A program made the position numbers and the translations under genes. From Compostibacter hankyongensis (GTDB lineage Bacteria > Bacteroidota > Bacteroidia > Chitinophagales > Chitinophagaceae), in the NCBI RefSeq assembly GCF_039541075.1, contig NZ_BAABFN010000006.1, forward strand, positions 186,001 to 250,000: a stretch of DNA of 64,000 nt, read 5' to 3'. The notes under the pieces are model-generated. The model made no database searches. It was not told where the DNA came from and saw nothing but the letters and a program-made list of their open reading frames with translations. Below are positions 53,733-63,300 of the stretch, piece after piece. Position 1 is the stretch's first letter, and the number at the start of each line of letters is the position of its first letter.

Positions 53733-54491
53733 ATGAGAAAGATAATCTATTATGCATATGCGGGGATGCTGCTGCTGGCGACCACTGCATGTTTTAAAAA
53801 AGACGATTACAGCGTGCCTTCGGAAACGCTGACGGGAAGCATTATCGATTCCACCACCGGTATGCCGATACAGACCGAGCAAGGCAGCGGTATCCGCATC
53901 AAGCTGGATGAGCTCAGCTGGAGCGCCAACCCGGTGCCCCTGTATTTCTGGGTAAAGCAGGACGGCACCTTTAACAATTCGCGGCTGTTCCCCGGCCATT
54001 ACAGGATCACCCCGGTGGATGGTCCCTTTGTTCCGCTGATCCGGCAGGACGGCAATGGAGATACTACGGTCAACAACAGCCAGACGGTGGATATTTCAGG
54101 GGTAACCCAGGTAACATTTACCGTAGTACCTTTCCTGAAAGTGGAATGGGTGGGAGACCCGGTGGTGAACCCGGACAGCACGGTATCGGTGAATATCCGG
54201 TTTACCAGAGGCACCAGCGACCCGGCTTACCAGTTTAATGTTACCGACGCATACCTGTTTGTATGCGAGGAGCCTTACATCGGGAACAACAACTTTAACA
54301 ACAAGCTTTCCACCCAGGCGACCTACAGCGGGGAGGCAGGAAACGCCCTGCTCGGGCAAACGATTACCCTCCGCAGCAAGGCGCCTTTGCCTGCCGGCAG
54401 GACCTGGTATCTCAGGGTGGGCGCACGCACGGCGGACAATATCCAGAAACGGTATAACTATACTGACGTGAAAACGGTGAATATGCCCTGA
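53733..54491 (+). CDS. DUF3823 surface lipoprotein (PUL 2)
   Basis: 252 residues. Lipobox at Cys20 (LLATTAC), followed by FKKDDY, which resembles a K-D-D surface export signal. The N-terminal CarboxypepD-like beta domain (LTGSIIDSTTGMPIQTEQGSGIRIKLDEL) and a second beta domain from about 125 (VPFLKVEWVGDPVVNPDSTVSVNIRFTRG) are as in DUF3823. These proteins are encoded right after SusD in many Bacteroidota loci and are presumed to be glycan-binding proteins of the surface complex, similar in role to SusE/F. Binding is inferred, not shown. Confidence 0.88.
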   Translation: MRKIIYYAYAGMLLLATTACFKKDDYSVPSETLTGSIIDSTTGMPIQTEQGSGIRIKLDELSWSANPVPLYFWVKQDGTFNNSRLFPGHYRITPVDGPFVPLIRQDGNGDTTVNNSQTVDISGVTQVTFTVVPFLKVEWVGDPVVNPDSTVSVNIRFTRGTSDPAYQFNVTDAYLFVCEEPYIGNNNFNNKLSTQATYSGEAGNALLGQTITLRSKAPLPAGRTWYLRVGARTADNIQKRYNYTDVKTVNMP

Positions 54492-54556
54492 GAAAACAAT
54501 GGCAGGCAGAAGATGCCTGATGTTTCCGCCCGCCGTTCAAACGGTACAAAAAAACG

Positions 54557-55801
54557 ATGATGCGATATTTGTTTATTTCCCTGCTCTTTTGCTGTACGCT
54601 GCCGGCAGGGCTGAAGGCCCAGACCGCACATGCGCCCAGGTATCCGACCTACCGCGGTCTCGTGATGGCCGGTTACCAGGGCTGGTTCAATACACCGGGC
54701 GACGGCGCGGACCGCGGCTGGCATCATTACCAGAAAGGCGGCACCTTCGGCCCTGGCTCCAGCGTGATCGACTTCTGGCCGGACGTATCCGAATACACGA
54801 AGACGTACAAGACGGACTTTGTCTATAAAAACGGGTCGCCTGCCTATGTCTTCAGTCCCTATGATTCCTCCACCGTCAGCCTGCATTTCAAGTGGATGCA
54901 GCAATACGGCATCGACGGCGTGTTTATGCAACGCTTTGTCAGCGAGATCAGGAACCCCAGCGGCAAACATCACTTCAACCGGGTGCTGGATTATGCCATG
55001 CATGCCGCCACCCGTTACGGCCGCGCCATCTGTATCATGTACGACCTCAGCGGGATGCACCCCGGTGAGGAGCAGCTTGTTTTGCGGGATATCGATGAGC
55101 TGTCGGGAAAATACGATCTGCTGCACGGCAGCAAAAGCCCTACTTATCTCCATGAACACGGAAAGCCGCTGGTGGTGGTATGGGGCGTCGGCTTTAACGA
55201 TCACCGCCGGTACGGCTTCAAAGAAGCGGAAACGATCATACAGAGGTTGAAGAAAAAAGGGTTCAGCGTGATGCTGGGCGTACCCACCTACTGGCGGGAG
55301 CTGAAGATGGACGCCCTGCCGGACGAAGCGCTGCACCGCCTGATCCGGGAATGCGACATCATCATGCCCTGGTTCGTGGGCCGCTATGATTCCCGCAGCT
55401 TTCCCGGCTTTAAGGAGCTGATCGGCAAAGACCTGGCCTGGTGTAAAACCAACGGGGTGGAATACGCGCCGCTGGCTTTTCCCGGCTTCTCCTGGAAAAA
55501 CATGAACGGTCCGGATACCCGCAGCATTCCGCGGGACCGCGGCAACTTCTTCTGGCAGCAGGTAGCGGCGGAAAAAGCCGCCGGGGCCGCCATGCTTTAT
55601 ATTGCGATGTTCGACGAGATGAACGAGGGAACAGCCATCTTCAAGTGCGCCACCAGCGACCGTCTCCCGCTGAATGGCGATGGCAGCTTTACCGGCATCG
55701 ATCCCGACCTGGGCAGCGATTATTATCTCTGGCTGGCCGGACAGGCGGCCCGCTGGTTCCACGGGCAAAGCGGCTATGGCCCGCAGACGCCGCGGCGGTA
55801 A
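54557..55801 (+). CDS. GH71/GH99-like glycoside hydrolase (PUL 2)
   Basis: 414 residues with a signal peptide (MMRYLFISLLFCCTLPAGLKAQ). The barrel begins YRGLVMAGYQGWFNTPGDGADRGWHHY and contains DGVFMQRFVSE, GRAICIMYDLSGM, PLVVVWGVGF and LYIAMFDEMNEGTAIFK, the blocks of the GH99/GH71-type group found in Bacteroidota. GH99 enzymes cut alpha-mannans and GH71 cuts alpha-1,3-glucan; the family blocks here do not decide between them. The Glu in FDEMNEGT is a candidate catalytic acid. It is the only enzyme of PUL 2, 65 bases after the DUF3823 gene. Confidence 0.82.
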   Translation: MMRYLFISLLFCCTLPAGLKAQTAHAPRYPTYRGLVMAGYQGWFNTPGDGADRGWHHYQKGGTFGPGSSVIDFWPDVSEYTKTYKTDFVYKNGSPAYVFSPYDSSTVSLHFKWMQQYGIDGVFMQRFVSEIRNPSGKHHFNRVLDYAMHAATRYGRAICIMYDLSGMHPGEEQLVLRDIDELSGKYDLLHGSKSPTYLHEHGKPLVVVWGVGFNDHRRYGFKEAETIIQRLKKKGFSVMLGVPTYWRELKMDALPDEALHRLIRECDIIMPWFVGRYDSRSFPGFKELIGKDLAWCKTNGVEYAPLAFPGFSWKNMNGPDTRSIPRDRGNFFWQQVAAEKAAGAAMLYIAMFDEMNEGTAIFKCATSDRLPLNGDGSFTGIDPDLGSDYYLWLAGQAARWFHGQSGYGPQTPRR

Positions 55802-55823
55802 GGGCAGCCGGGTATTTGCGGAA

Positions 55824-55841
55824 GGCGGCTTCGCTGCCGCC
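55824..55841. terminator. Hairpin between convergent PUL 2 and PUL 3 ends
   Basis: GGCGGC (55824-55829) and GCCGCC (55836-55841) form a perfect hairpin around TTCGCT, midway between the convergent stop codons at 55801 and 55873. There is no T-run, so termination here is only plausible. Confidence 0.35.
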
Positions 55842-55872
55842 CGGTGAAAGCCCCGCGCGGTCAGTCAACCGT

Positions 55873-57141
55873 TCAGGGCCGGCCGAACAGCGCGCCGATA
55901 ACATCCTGATGAACGACCAGGTTTCCCGTCCGGTAGTTCCGGGCCAGCTGCAATAAGGTCTGATAAGCCTGCGATGGATCCGGCCGCGGCGCCTGCCCCT
56001 TCCAGTAGCGGATGAGCGCCGGATATGCTGCCGGCATCTTTACTTCGAAAGGATTGTTGCTGCCGATCTTTTTGAGCGGCCACCAGCACCAGCCGATATC
56101 GTGACTTTCCATCAGCTGCACCGCCTCGCGGTACCACTGGTTGTTGTTCTCCCCGGATTCTCCCAGCCAGAGGGGAACGCCATACTTTTCGCGGATGTCC
56201 AGGAATTGCCGGATGGACGCTTCGTTGTTCTTGTTCCAGTATTTGTGAAAGCTCACCGCCATGTTCTCATCCCACAGGGGCAACAGGCCGTTGTGGTTGT
56301 TGGCCCAGCAGTTGCCTTCAATAAAGATCAGGTGATGACGGTCCACCGTACGGATGGCGCGCGTGATCTCCTCCAGCAGCTGCCGGAGCGGGGCATTGGT
56401 CTTATCGTCGCAGCCGTGATCCTTCTTGTTCTCCGGGTGGTCAAACGACCAGTTGGGTTCGTTGAGCAGATCGTACCCCCCGATCCAGGCTTCATCCTTG
56501 TACCGTTCGGCCAGCTTTTTCCAGAGGGCTACCGTCTTCTCCCGGTTGGCGCTGCTCTGCCAGAGGGAGGCGGCGGCGGAATCGCGGTCGGCGATGGGCA
56601 GGTCGTGTCCCTGTCCGCCGGGGGCGGCATGCAGGTCGAGGATGAGATAAATATGATCGGCCCGGCACCAGCTCAGCAGACTGTCGGTGAGGCGGAAGCC
56701 CTCCGGCAGCCAGGTTTGCTTCCCCGGCGCAGGCTCCTGCTCCGCAGGCAGGGTAAACAGATTGTAATGCATGGGCAGGCGTACCGAGTTAAAGCCCCAG
56801 GCCGCCAGCGAGTCGATATCCGATTTTTGCACACCGTCGTGCAGCCATTCCCGGTAGAACTGCTTCATCTTCTCCTCGCCGACCAGCTCGCTGATGCGGG
56901 CACGTATGCCCTGCTGGTTAACTGCAACACCGGAAAGTTTTAACATATACGGCTCCTGCAGCATCCATCCGCCCAACCCTATGCCTTTCAGCAGGACCGC
57001 CTGTCCGCCGCCGTCCACGATCTTTTTCCCTTGACGGTGCAGGAAGCCCTGCCCCCTTGTTGTGGAAGCCAGCAGCATGAGCGCGGCGCTCCATATGAAG
57101 GGGCGGAGCAGAAGACCCGGCTTTCCGGTGATGATGAGCAT
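55873..57141 (-). CDS. GH5 family glycoside hydrolase (cellulase fold, PUL 3)
   Basis: 422 residues with a signal peptide (to about Gly30). The GH5 barrel shows KGIGLGGWMLQEPYML, WGFNSVRLPMHYNLF, YLILDLHAAPGGQGHD, the acid/base E228 in YDLLNEPNW and the nucleophile E328 in LWLGESGENNNQWY. It acts outside the cytoplasm as a beta-glucanase, mannanase or glucosidase; the subfamily cannot be fixed by eye. It is the last gene of the minus-strand PUL 3, 108 bases after the pyruvyl-transferase-like gene. Confidence 0.9.
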   Translation of the reverse strand: MLIITGKPGLLLRPFIWSAALMLLASTTRGQGFLHRQGKKIVDGGGQAVLLKGIGLGGWMLQEPYMLKLSGVAVNQQGIRARISELVGEEKMKQFYREWLHDGVQKSDIDSLAAWGFNSVRLPMHYNLFTLPAEQEPAPGKQTWLPEGFRLTDSLLSWCRADHIYLILDLHAAPGGQGHDLPIADRDSAAASLWQSSANREKTVALWKKLAERYKDEAWIGGYDLLNEPNWSFDHPENKKDHGCDDKTNAPLRQLLEEITRAIRTVDRHHLIFIEGNCWANNHNGLLPLWDENMAVSFHKYWNKNNEASIRQFLDIREKYGVPLWLGESGENNNQWYREAVQLMESHDIGWCWWPLKKIGSNNPFEVKMPAAYPALIRYWKGQAPRPDPSQAYQTLLQLARNYRTGNLVVHQDVIGALFGRP

Positions 57142-57249
57142 GGTTTTGCGGTTGTCTGACGGATTTTTCCAGAAACAAAATAGACAAATCGCGGTAATTC
57201 TGCAAACCGGAACGCCAGGCGAAGCCTGCCGCTGCCCGGGCAGCCCGGT

Positions 57250-58533
57250 TTATTTACGGATGTGCCCGATCTCCTGCCGCACCACTCCTGTGGCCGCGGC
57301 GTATATCTTACCAACCTGACGCATGCCGGAAGCCACTTTGTCTTTCGCCTGGTCATAATGCTGCCATACCTTCCGCAGCTCAGCAGTGATCTGCGCTCCG
57401 CTGCGCTGTTCGATCTCAAAGACCCAGTCGTCAAAGCCAAGGTCGTAGTACATTTGCCCTTTGATGGTATCTTCCGGCTGACGCAGGTAAAAGAAGGGCA
57501 CGCCGTTGGCGGCGGCGATGATGGGGGAATGACATTCAAAGCTGAGCACGGTGTGCGCCTTGGCATATACCGAAGCCGCCTCATCGGGAAGCCAGTAGCC
57601 GCGCTTGATCACATACGGTTTTACATCCGCCGGCAAGGGATCGATCAGCAGCTCATCCATGATGTCCACCTCATAGGTCATCTCGGGGCATACCAGCACC
57701 TTATGGCCCGTTTCCCGGACCCAGGCCGTCATCGCTTCGCGCAGCTTGGCATGATCCGCCTCCTTTTTGCTGTCGTTCAGCGCATTGACCTGCCGGATCT
57801 TTTCATCGCTCCAGCCGGCGTTGTTTTCCCTGATCTTATAATAGGGCGTGACCCGCAGACGGGGAATGGCGCAGATGAACTTTTGCGCTTCCAGCTTATT
57901 TTCCGACAGGAACCGGTCGCCCTTTGCATCATCGCGTATGTCCATATAGAAGGTGGCATCCGGCGCAAAGGAGATGTGCCGGCCGGTTATCCCCGCCGTC
58001 TTCAGCACCTTCAGCGAAGCGGTTTCACGGGTATAGATAAAGGAGGCTTTCTCCAGCAGGGTCTTCAGGCTGTCATTGATATTTTGGATGGTGGTCCCAA
58101 AGATGCCAAAAGGTTTGGCGGTATGCTTTGCCCAGGCTTCGAGATTCGTTTTGCCCACCACGCTGGGGCCCGAGCCGTGGATCATGATATCCGCATCCCG
58201 GAAGGCTTCCATCACTTCCGGGTTGTCCACGTTCTTGTCCGCATCCACGTTCCCGTAGATGATCTTTACTTTGGGAAAATCCCTTTCCAGCATTTTCCGC
58301 ACGGTTTCGCCGGTACTTCGTTTCCACAGGATGATCCTGGCGCGGGGAATAAAGGTCTGCAGTACATGCAGCAGCCCGGGGGTATGCGCAATGTCGCCGA
58401 TGTTCACATCCTGCCAGCCGGATACGAGCAGGATAACAGGGTCTTCCTTTCTTTGGGCCCGCAGGATATGCGGCGTCAGCAGGGCGCCGGAGGCCAGCAG
58501 GGCGGCGTGCTGTATAAATGTTTTTCTGTGCAT
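57250..58533 (-). CDS. Exported polysaccharide pyruvyl transferase-like protein (PUL 3)
   Basis: 427 residues. The N-terminus MHRKTFIQHAALLASGALLTPHILRAQ is a signal peptide of Tat-like shape but with only one Arg before the hydrophobic core. The body fits the polysaccharide pyruvyl transferase (CsaB/WcaK) domain: NIGDIAHTPGLLHVLQTFIP, DIMIHGSGPSVVGK, KPFGIFGTTIQ, ASFIYTRETASLKVL and TVLSFECHSPIIAAANGVPFFYL. CsaB-type enzymes attach pyruvate ketals to sugars using PEP, a cytoplasmic donor, which does not suit an exported protein. A degradative or lectin-like role on pyruvylated glycans is possible. The gene lies between susD and the GH5 gene on the same strand. Confidence 0.8.
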   Translation of the reverse strand: MHRKTFIQHAALLASGALLTPHILRAQRKEDPVILLVSGWQDVNIGDIAHTPGLLHVLQTFIPRARIILWKRSTGETVRKMLERDFPKVKIIYGNVDADKNVDNPEVMEAFRDADIMIHGSGPSVVGKTNLEAWAKHTAKPFGIFGTTIQNINDSLKTLLEKASFIYTRETASLKVLKTAGITGRHISFAPDATFYMDIRDDAKGDRFLSENKLEAQKFICAIPRLRVTPYYKIRENNAGWSDEKIRQVNALNDSKKEADHAKLREAMTAWVRETGHKVLVCPEMTYEVDIMDELLIDPLPADVKPYVIKRGYWLPDEAASVYAKAHTVLSFECHSPIIAAANGVPFFYLRQPEDTIKGQMYYDLGFDDWVFEIEQRSGAQITAELRKVWQHYDQAKDKVASGMRQVGKIYAAATGVVRQEIGHIRK

Positions 58534-58610
58534 GTCCGAGTATTTTGATATTTGTTGAATATAGGGATCCGTATGCTTTCAAAAAAATTCTGCCTCCGGG
58601 AAGGCAGTGA

Positions 58611-60320
58611 TCAATACCCGGGGTTCTGTTCGAGCGCTGCCCCGGTATTGGAATTGATCGCGCGCTGCGGGATCGGCCAGAGCTGGTTAAAGGGCCTGAT
58701 GGTGGCGGCGGACGCGGGGTTATACCGGCGGACGCGGTCATACAATACACCCATCCTCACCAGCGTGCGCCGGCGTGGCTCTTCGATCACCAGCTCCCTC
58801 GCGCGCTCATCCAGTATAAAGTCGACGGATACATCCGCGGCCGTAATGGGCTTGACATGCGCGCGGCTCCGGATGACATTGATATCGTTTTTGGCGTCTT
58901 CGCGGTCCCCCTTTCTGAAGTAAGCTTCGGCCCGCAGCAGGTAGGTCTCCGCCAGCCGCATCCTGATGACATCATTGGGGGTGGCCCCGAGGGTCACGTC
59001 GTCGTTGAAGGGCAGACCGTCGATCTTCCGGATCCAGGGATAGTACCCCCGGGTGGTGTCCAGGATTTGTCCCGTGAGCGTGCCGTCTTCCTTAGCTACC
59101 ACCAGTCGGCCTTTGGCATCCCTGCCCGTCAGGATCTTTTTCCCGAGGTACTCCGGGTCGGCGGGGTTATCATAATAAAACTCCCGCCGGATGTTGTACG
59201 GGGAGTTCCGCATATCCCCGGTGTCCCCGTCCCAGATCCGGTATTTGAAATAATTGGTGGGGATCATGACGCCAATGCCTCGCAGCATTTCCTTGGATGA
59301 GATATTGGACACCCCGTTCGGGGTTTTGATCTTATCATATTCCATCCCCCAGAGCCGGGCAAGAAGGTTACCGGAACTGCCGGTACCGGTGCCGCCGCCA
59401 ATGGTATAGCTTTCGAACTGCAGGGACCAGATCACTTCCAGGTTGCCGGAAGACCGGTTCTGCTGGTTGGTCCAGAACAGGTCGGAAAAAACGTCGCCCT
59501 CGCGGGTCAGGTCCCCGAACCGTTCGGTCATCAGCTTATAATTACCGACCTCCCCGTTGATGACCTTGCCGGCAGCGGAAACTGCCTGATCATAAAAGGC
59601 GTCGTCGCCGGTTTCCATGCCCAGGCTGATATAGACCTCCGCCAGCAGGTGGTAAGCGGCTGCGCGGTAGATTCGCCCGTCTGATACATTTCCAACAACC
59701 GGAAGGCTGTCGGCGGCATCTTCGAGGTCCTTGCGGATAAACTCCAGCACTTCCTTCCTGCCGGCGCGCTGAAAGTCGAACTTGGGTGTGGTGATCTGGT
59801 GGTCCACGATGGGCACGCCCCCATACAGGTTCACCAGCACATTATAGGCATAGGCCCTGAAAAACTTGGCCTGCCCCAGGAAGGATGCCCTGGCAGAGGC
59901 AGATAGCTGTACCTCCGGGTTATCCAGGTTGTCCAGGATCAGGTTGCATTGACGGATCATGTCCTCATAGGCCCAGTTCCAATACGTGTTCACCGGATCA
60001 TACTCCGAATTCAGCAGCGTATAGTCCTTAAAGCCCCGGCTGTCGGGCCGGCCCCAGTCGCATATATCGGTGCCCAGGTTCATGTAGTCGAAGTTGACTC
60101 CTCCCAGGGTACATTCTTCGCGCGCGGTATAGTAAAGCGCCACCACAGCGGTCTCGAACCCCGCCGAATCGACCAGGAGGCTTTCGGGGCTGAACTGGTC
60201 CAGCGGCTTTTCATCCAGGAAGGAGTCCTTGCAGCCGTTAAGAACAAAGGCGGAAACCAGCAGCAGCGCTGTACAGAAAGCCCTGCCGGCGCCAGTTATT
60301 GAGCTGATATGATTTTTCAT
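58611..60320 (-). CDS. SusD/RagB family glycan-binding lipoprotein (PUL 3)
   Basis: 569 residues. Lipobox at Cys30 (AFVLNGC), then KDSFLDEKPLDQFSPESLLVDSAGFETAVVALYYTARE, the SusD N-terminal block. AKFFRAYAYNVLVNLYGGVPIVD is the TPR-like block and the C-terminus reads DERARELVIEEPRRRTLVRMGVLYDRVRRYNP, ending AALEQNPGY. It partners the SusC encoded 13 bases upstream and precedes the pyruvyl-transferase-like gene by 77 bases. The ligand is unknown; a beta-linked glycan is suggested by the GH5 gene. Confidence 0.93.
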   Translation of the reverse strand: MKNHISSITGAGRAFCTALLLVSAFVLNGCKDSFLDEKPLDQFSPESLLVDSAGFETAVVALYYTAREECTLGGVNFDYMNLGTDICDWGRPDSRGFKDYTLLNSEYDPVNTYWNWAYEDMIRQCNLILDNLDNPEVQLSASARASFLGQAKFFRAYAYNVLVNLYGGVPIVDHQITTPKFDFQRAGRKEVLEFIRKDLEDAADSLPVVGNVSDGRIYRAAAYHLLAEVYISLGMETGDDAFYDQAVSAAGKVINGEVGNYKLMTERFGDLTREGDVFSDLFWTNQQNRSSGNLEVIWSLQFESYTIGGGTGTGSSGNLLARLWGMEYDKIKTPNGVSNISSKEMLRGIGVMIPTNYFKYRIWDGDTGDMRNSPYNIRREFYYDNPADPEYLGKKILTGRDAKGRLVVAKEDGTLTGQILDTTRGYYPWIRKIDGLPFNDDVTLGATPNDVIRMRLAETYLLRAEAYFRKGDREDAKNDINVIRSRAHVKPITAADVSVDFILDERARELVIEEPRRRTLVRMGVLYDRVRRYNPASAATIRPFNQLWPIPQRAINSNTGAALEQNPGY

Positions 60321-60333
60321 GTGTTTCGGAAGT

Positions 60334-63300
60334 TTAAAGCTGAATGTTCAGTCCAACGGTATAGGATTTCAACAAGGGCCCGTTGTCGCCCGGGCTCCTC
60401 GCGCCGGCGCCGAATTCAGGATCCCAGCCCATCCAGCGCGTCCAGGTGACCAGGTTCTTTCCGCTGACATACACCTTCACCGCGTGCATCTTTATCCTCT
60501 CTACCAGGGATTGGGGAAGATCGTAGGAGAGCGATACATCCTGGAGGCGGACAAAGCTCCGGCTCTGGTAGAACAGGTATCCCAGGGGATCGCGGTAATT
60601 GATGGCAGGATAGGTATTGCTCGGGTGTTCGGGTGTCCAGTGCGGCACATCCAGGGTATTGAACAGATCGTAATAATTGGTGCCGGGGTTCAGCGTGGGG
60701 ATCGCGCTTTCCCCGCCCTGGCGGATGTTGAACATGAACATCAGGGCTATTCCTTTATAGGAAAAAGTATTGGTGACGCCGGCCAGGAAATCCGGTTCGC
60801 TGGAGCTGATCACCTGCTTGTCGTCGGGAGTGATGACGCCGTCCCCGTTGATGTCCCTGAACCGGACATGCCCCGGCTTGGCGCTCGGGATCAGGGACAG
60901 ATCGTCACCTTCCTGGTAGATGCCGTCAAACACATAGTCGTAATTCGAGCCAAGGGGGTAGCCGATAAACCATTTGTTGTTGATATCGTCGTCCTCTTTC
61001 CCGTCCTTATTCAGGTCATTCCCCGTCAGCTTGACGATCTTGTTCCGATTCAGCGAAAAGGCGATCCGGGTGTTCCAGGTAAAGCCGTTCTGCTGGATAT
61101 TGGTCGTATTCAGCGATAACTCAAAACCCTTGTTCTCCGTTTCCCCGATATTCCGCAGAAACGAGGTGAAGCCGGACATGTTAGGGATGCTCTGGTTGAG
61201 CAGCAGGTCTTTGGTCTGGGTACGGTAATAATCCATCGTACCGCTTATCCTGTTGGACAGGATGCTGAAGTCGATCCCGAAGTTGGTGCTGGCCGTGGCC
61301 TCCCAACTCAGGTCCGGGTTACCCAGCGAGGTGGTGTACAACCCCACGGAGGTGGCGCCCCCGTCGCCGAAGACATAGTTTACCTGGCTCAGCTTGCTCA
61401 GGGAAGAATAAGCGCTGACACCCCGGTTCCCGTTCTTGCCCCAGGAAGCGCGGATCTTCAGGCTGTTCACGGCCTTGACGTCGGCAAAGAAATCTTCTTC
61501 GGAGATATTCCAGCTCAGCCCGACGGCGGGGAAGACGCCGTATTTCTTCCCGCGGCCGAAAGCCGAATAGCCATCGCGCCTCACCGTAAAATCTGCAATG
61601 TATTTGCCTTTGTATCGATACCCGACGCGACCCATGGAGGAAACCTGCTGGCTTTTACCGGCGCCCGTATTGATGGAAAAGTTGTCCCCGATCTCCAGCC
61701 CGTTGTACCCCAGCAGGTCGTTAAAGATATTCTTGCTGCTCAGCGCGGAATTTTCGTACTTGTTCGTATAGATCCCGTACATCAACGTCAGGCTGACATC
61801 ATGATCGCGGGCGATGACCTGATCATATTTGAGGATGTTCTCCACCGTCAGGTTGTCCGATTCCGCATAGGACTTGCTGCCGCTGCCGAGATTAAAGAAC
61901 TGCTCCCGTTTAAAGGAAGGCGTATAATTGAAATCCCGGTCGTTCCTGGCGGTATATCCCACGTTCAGGCGATAGGTCAAACCGTCCAGGGGCAGCGAAA
62001 CGTCGGCGTATGTGTTGGTGAAAAGCGTTTTGGTAACGTTCAGATTATCGTTCAGGAGCGTTTTGGTCAGCGGGTTGGGCACGGCGCCCAGGTTCATCGG
62101 CAGCGGGCGCGGGACGCCGTCATCGTAATAGAGGTCTGCAAAGGGACTTATCTGGCTGGCCGCGCCCAGGTCGGCCCTTACCCCGGAGTTGTCCCTTACG
62201 CTGTATCCCGTGTTCGTGCCGATATGCAGCCAGTCCGTGACGGTCACATCGAGGTTGATCCTGGCCGCAAGATGGCTGAAGTTATCCCCCATCACGGGCG
62301 ACTTCACGTTCGTATAGGATCCGGAAAAATAATAATTCACCCAGTTGCTTTTCCCGGAGATGCTCAGCTCGTTGCTGTACACCGGCGCACGCCGTTTGAT
62401 CGCTTTCCAGGGGTCGATGCTTTTCCCCGCTTCGATATTGTCTACCTCCAGCGGCTGGAAGGGGAGCGGGCCGCCGTCGGCAGCCTCCGCATCCTTGCGC
62501 GCCTGCAGGTACTGCGCAGCGTCAAGGTAATCGGGCAGGTGGGCAAAGTCGGAAACCCCGTAATAGGTATTCAGCGAGATCCTTGGTTTGGCGGTGGTGC
62601 CTTTTTTCGTGGTAATCAGGATGACGCCGTTTGCCGCCAGGGAGCCATAGATCGCCGAGGAGCTGGCGTCCTTTAAGATATCGATGGAAGCAATATCGTT
62701 GGAGTTGATATCCGACAGGCTTCCGCCGGCATAGATGATCCCGTCCAGCACGATCAGAGGGGCATTGCTGGCAGAGATCGAGTTCCGCCCCCGGATCGTG
62801 ATGGAGGCGTCGGAGCCAGGCCTGCCATTATCCGTTACCGTTACTCCGGCCACCGTGCCCCGAAGGTTCTGCACCGGGTTCGCATTGGGCAGCAGACGGC
62901 TTTGTTCCAGATCCACCCTTGCGAGTGCGCCGGTCAGGTCTTTTTTCTTCTGTGATCCGTAGCCCACCACCACCAGCTGGTTCAGCGAAGAGATGCTGGC
63001 TTTCATGACCACATCGATGGTAGAAAGCCCGTCGATGAGTATCTCTTGCTTATCAAAGCCGACATAGGTAAAGACCAGCACGCCTTCCGGGTTATCCACC
63101 TTTAGGGTATAATTTCCGGCCGCATCGGTGACCGTGCCTACACCCGATTCCTTCAGGGAAACGGTGACTCCTTCGAGGGGCTTGCCGTTCGCATCGGTCA
63201 CGTTGCCGCGGATACCGGCCTGCGGAGCTGCCGTTACCGGCGGGAATGGGTCCGGAACCTTTATCCGGGTGTTTACAATGATGACCTTATTGATGATGTG

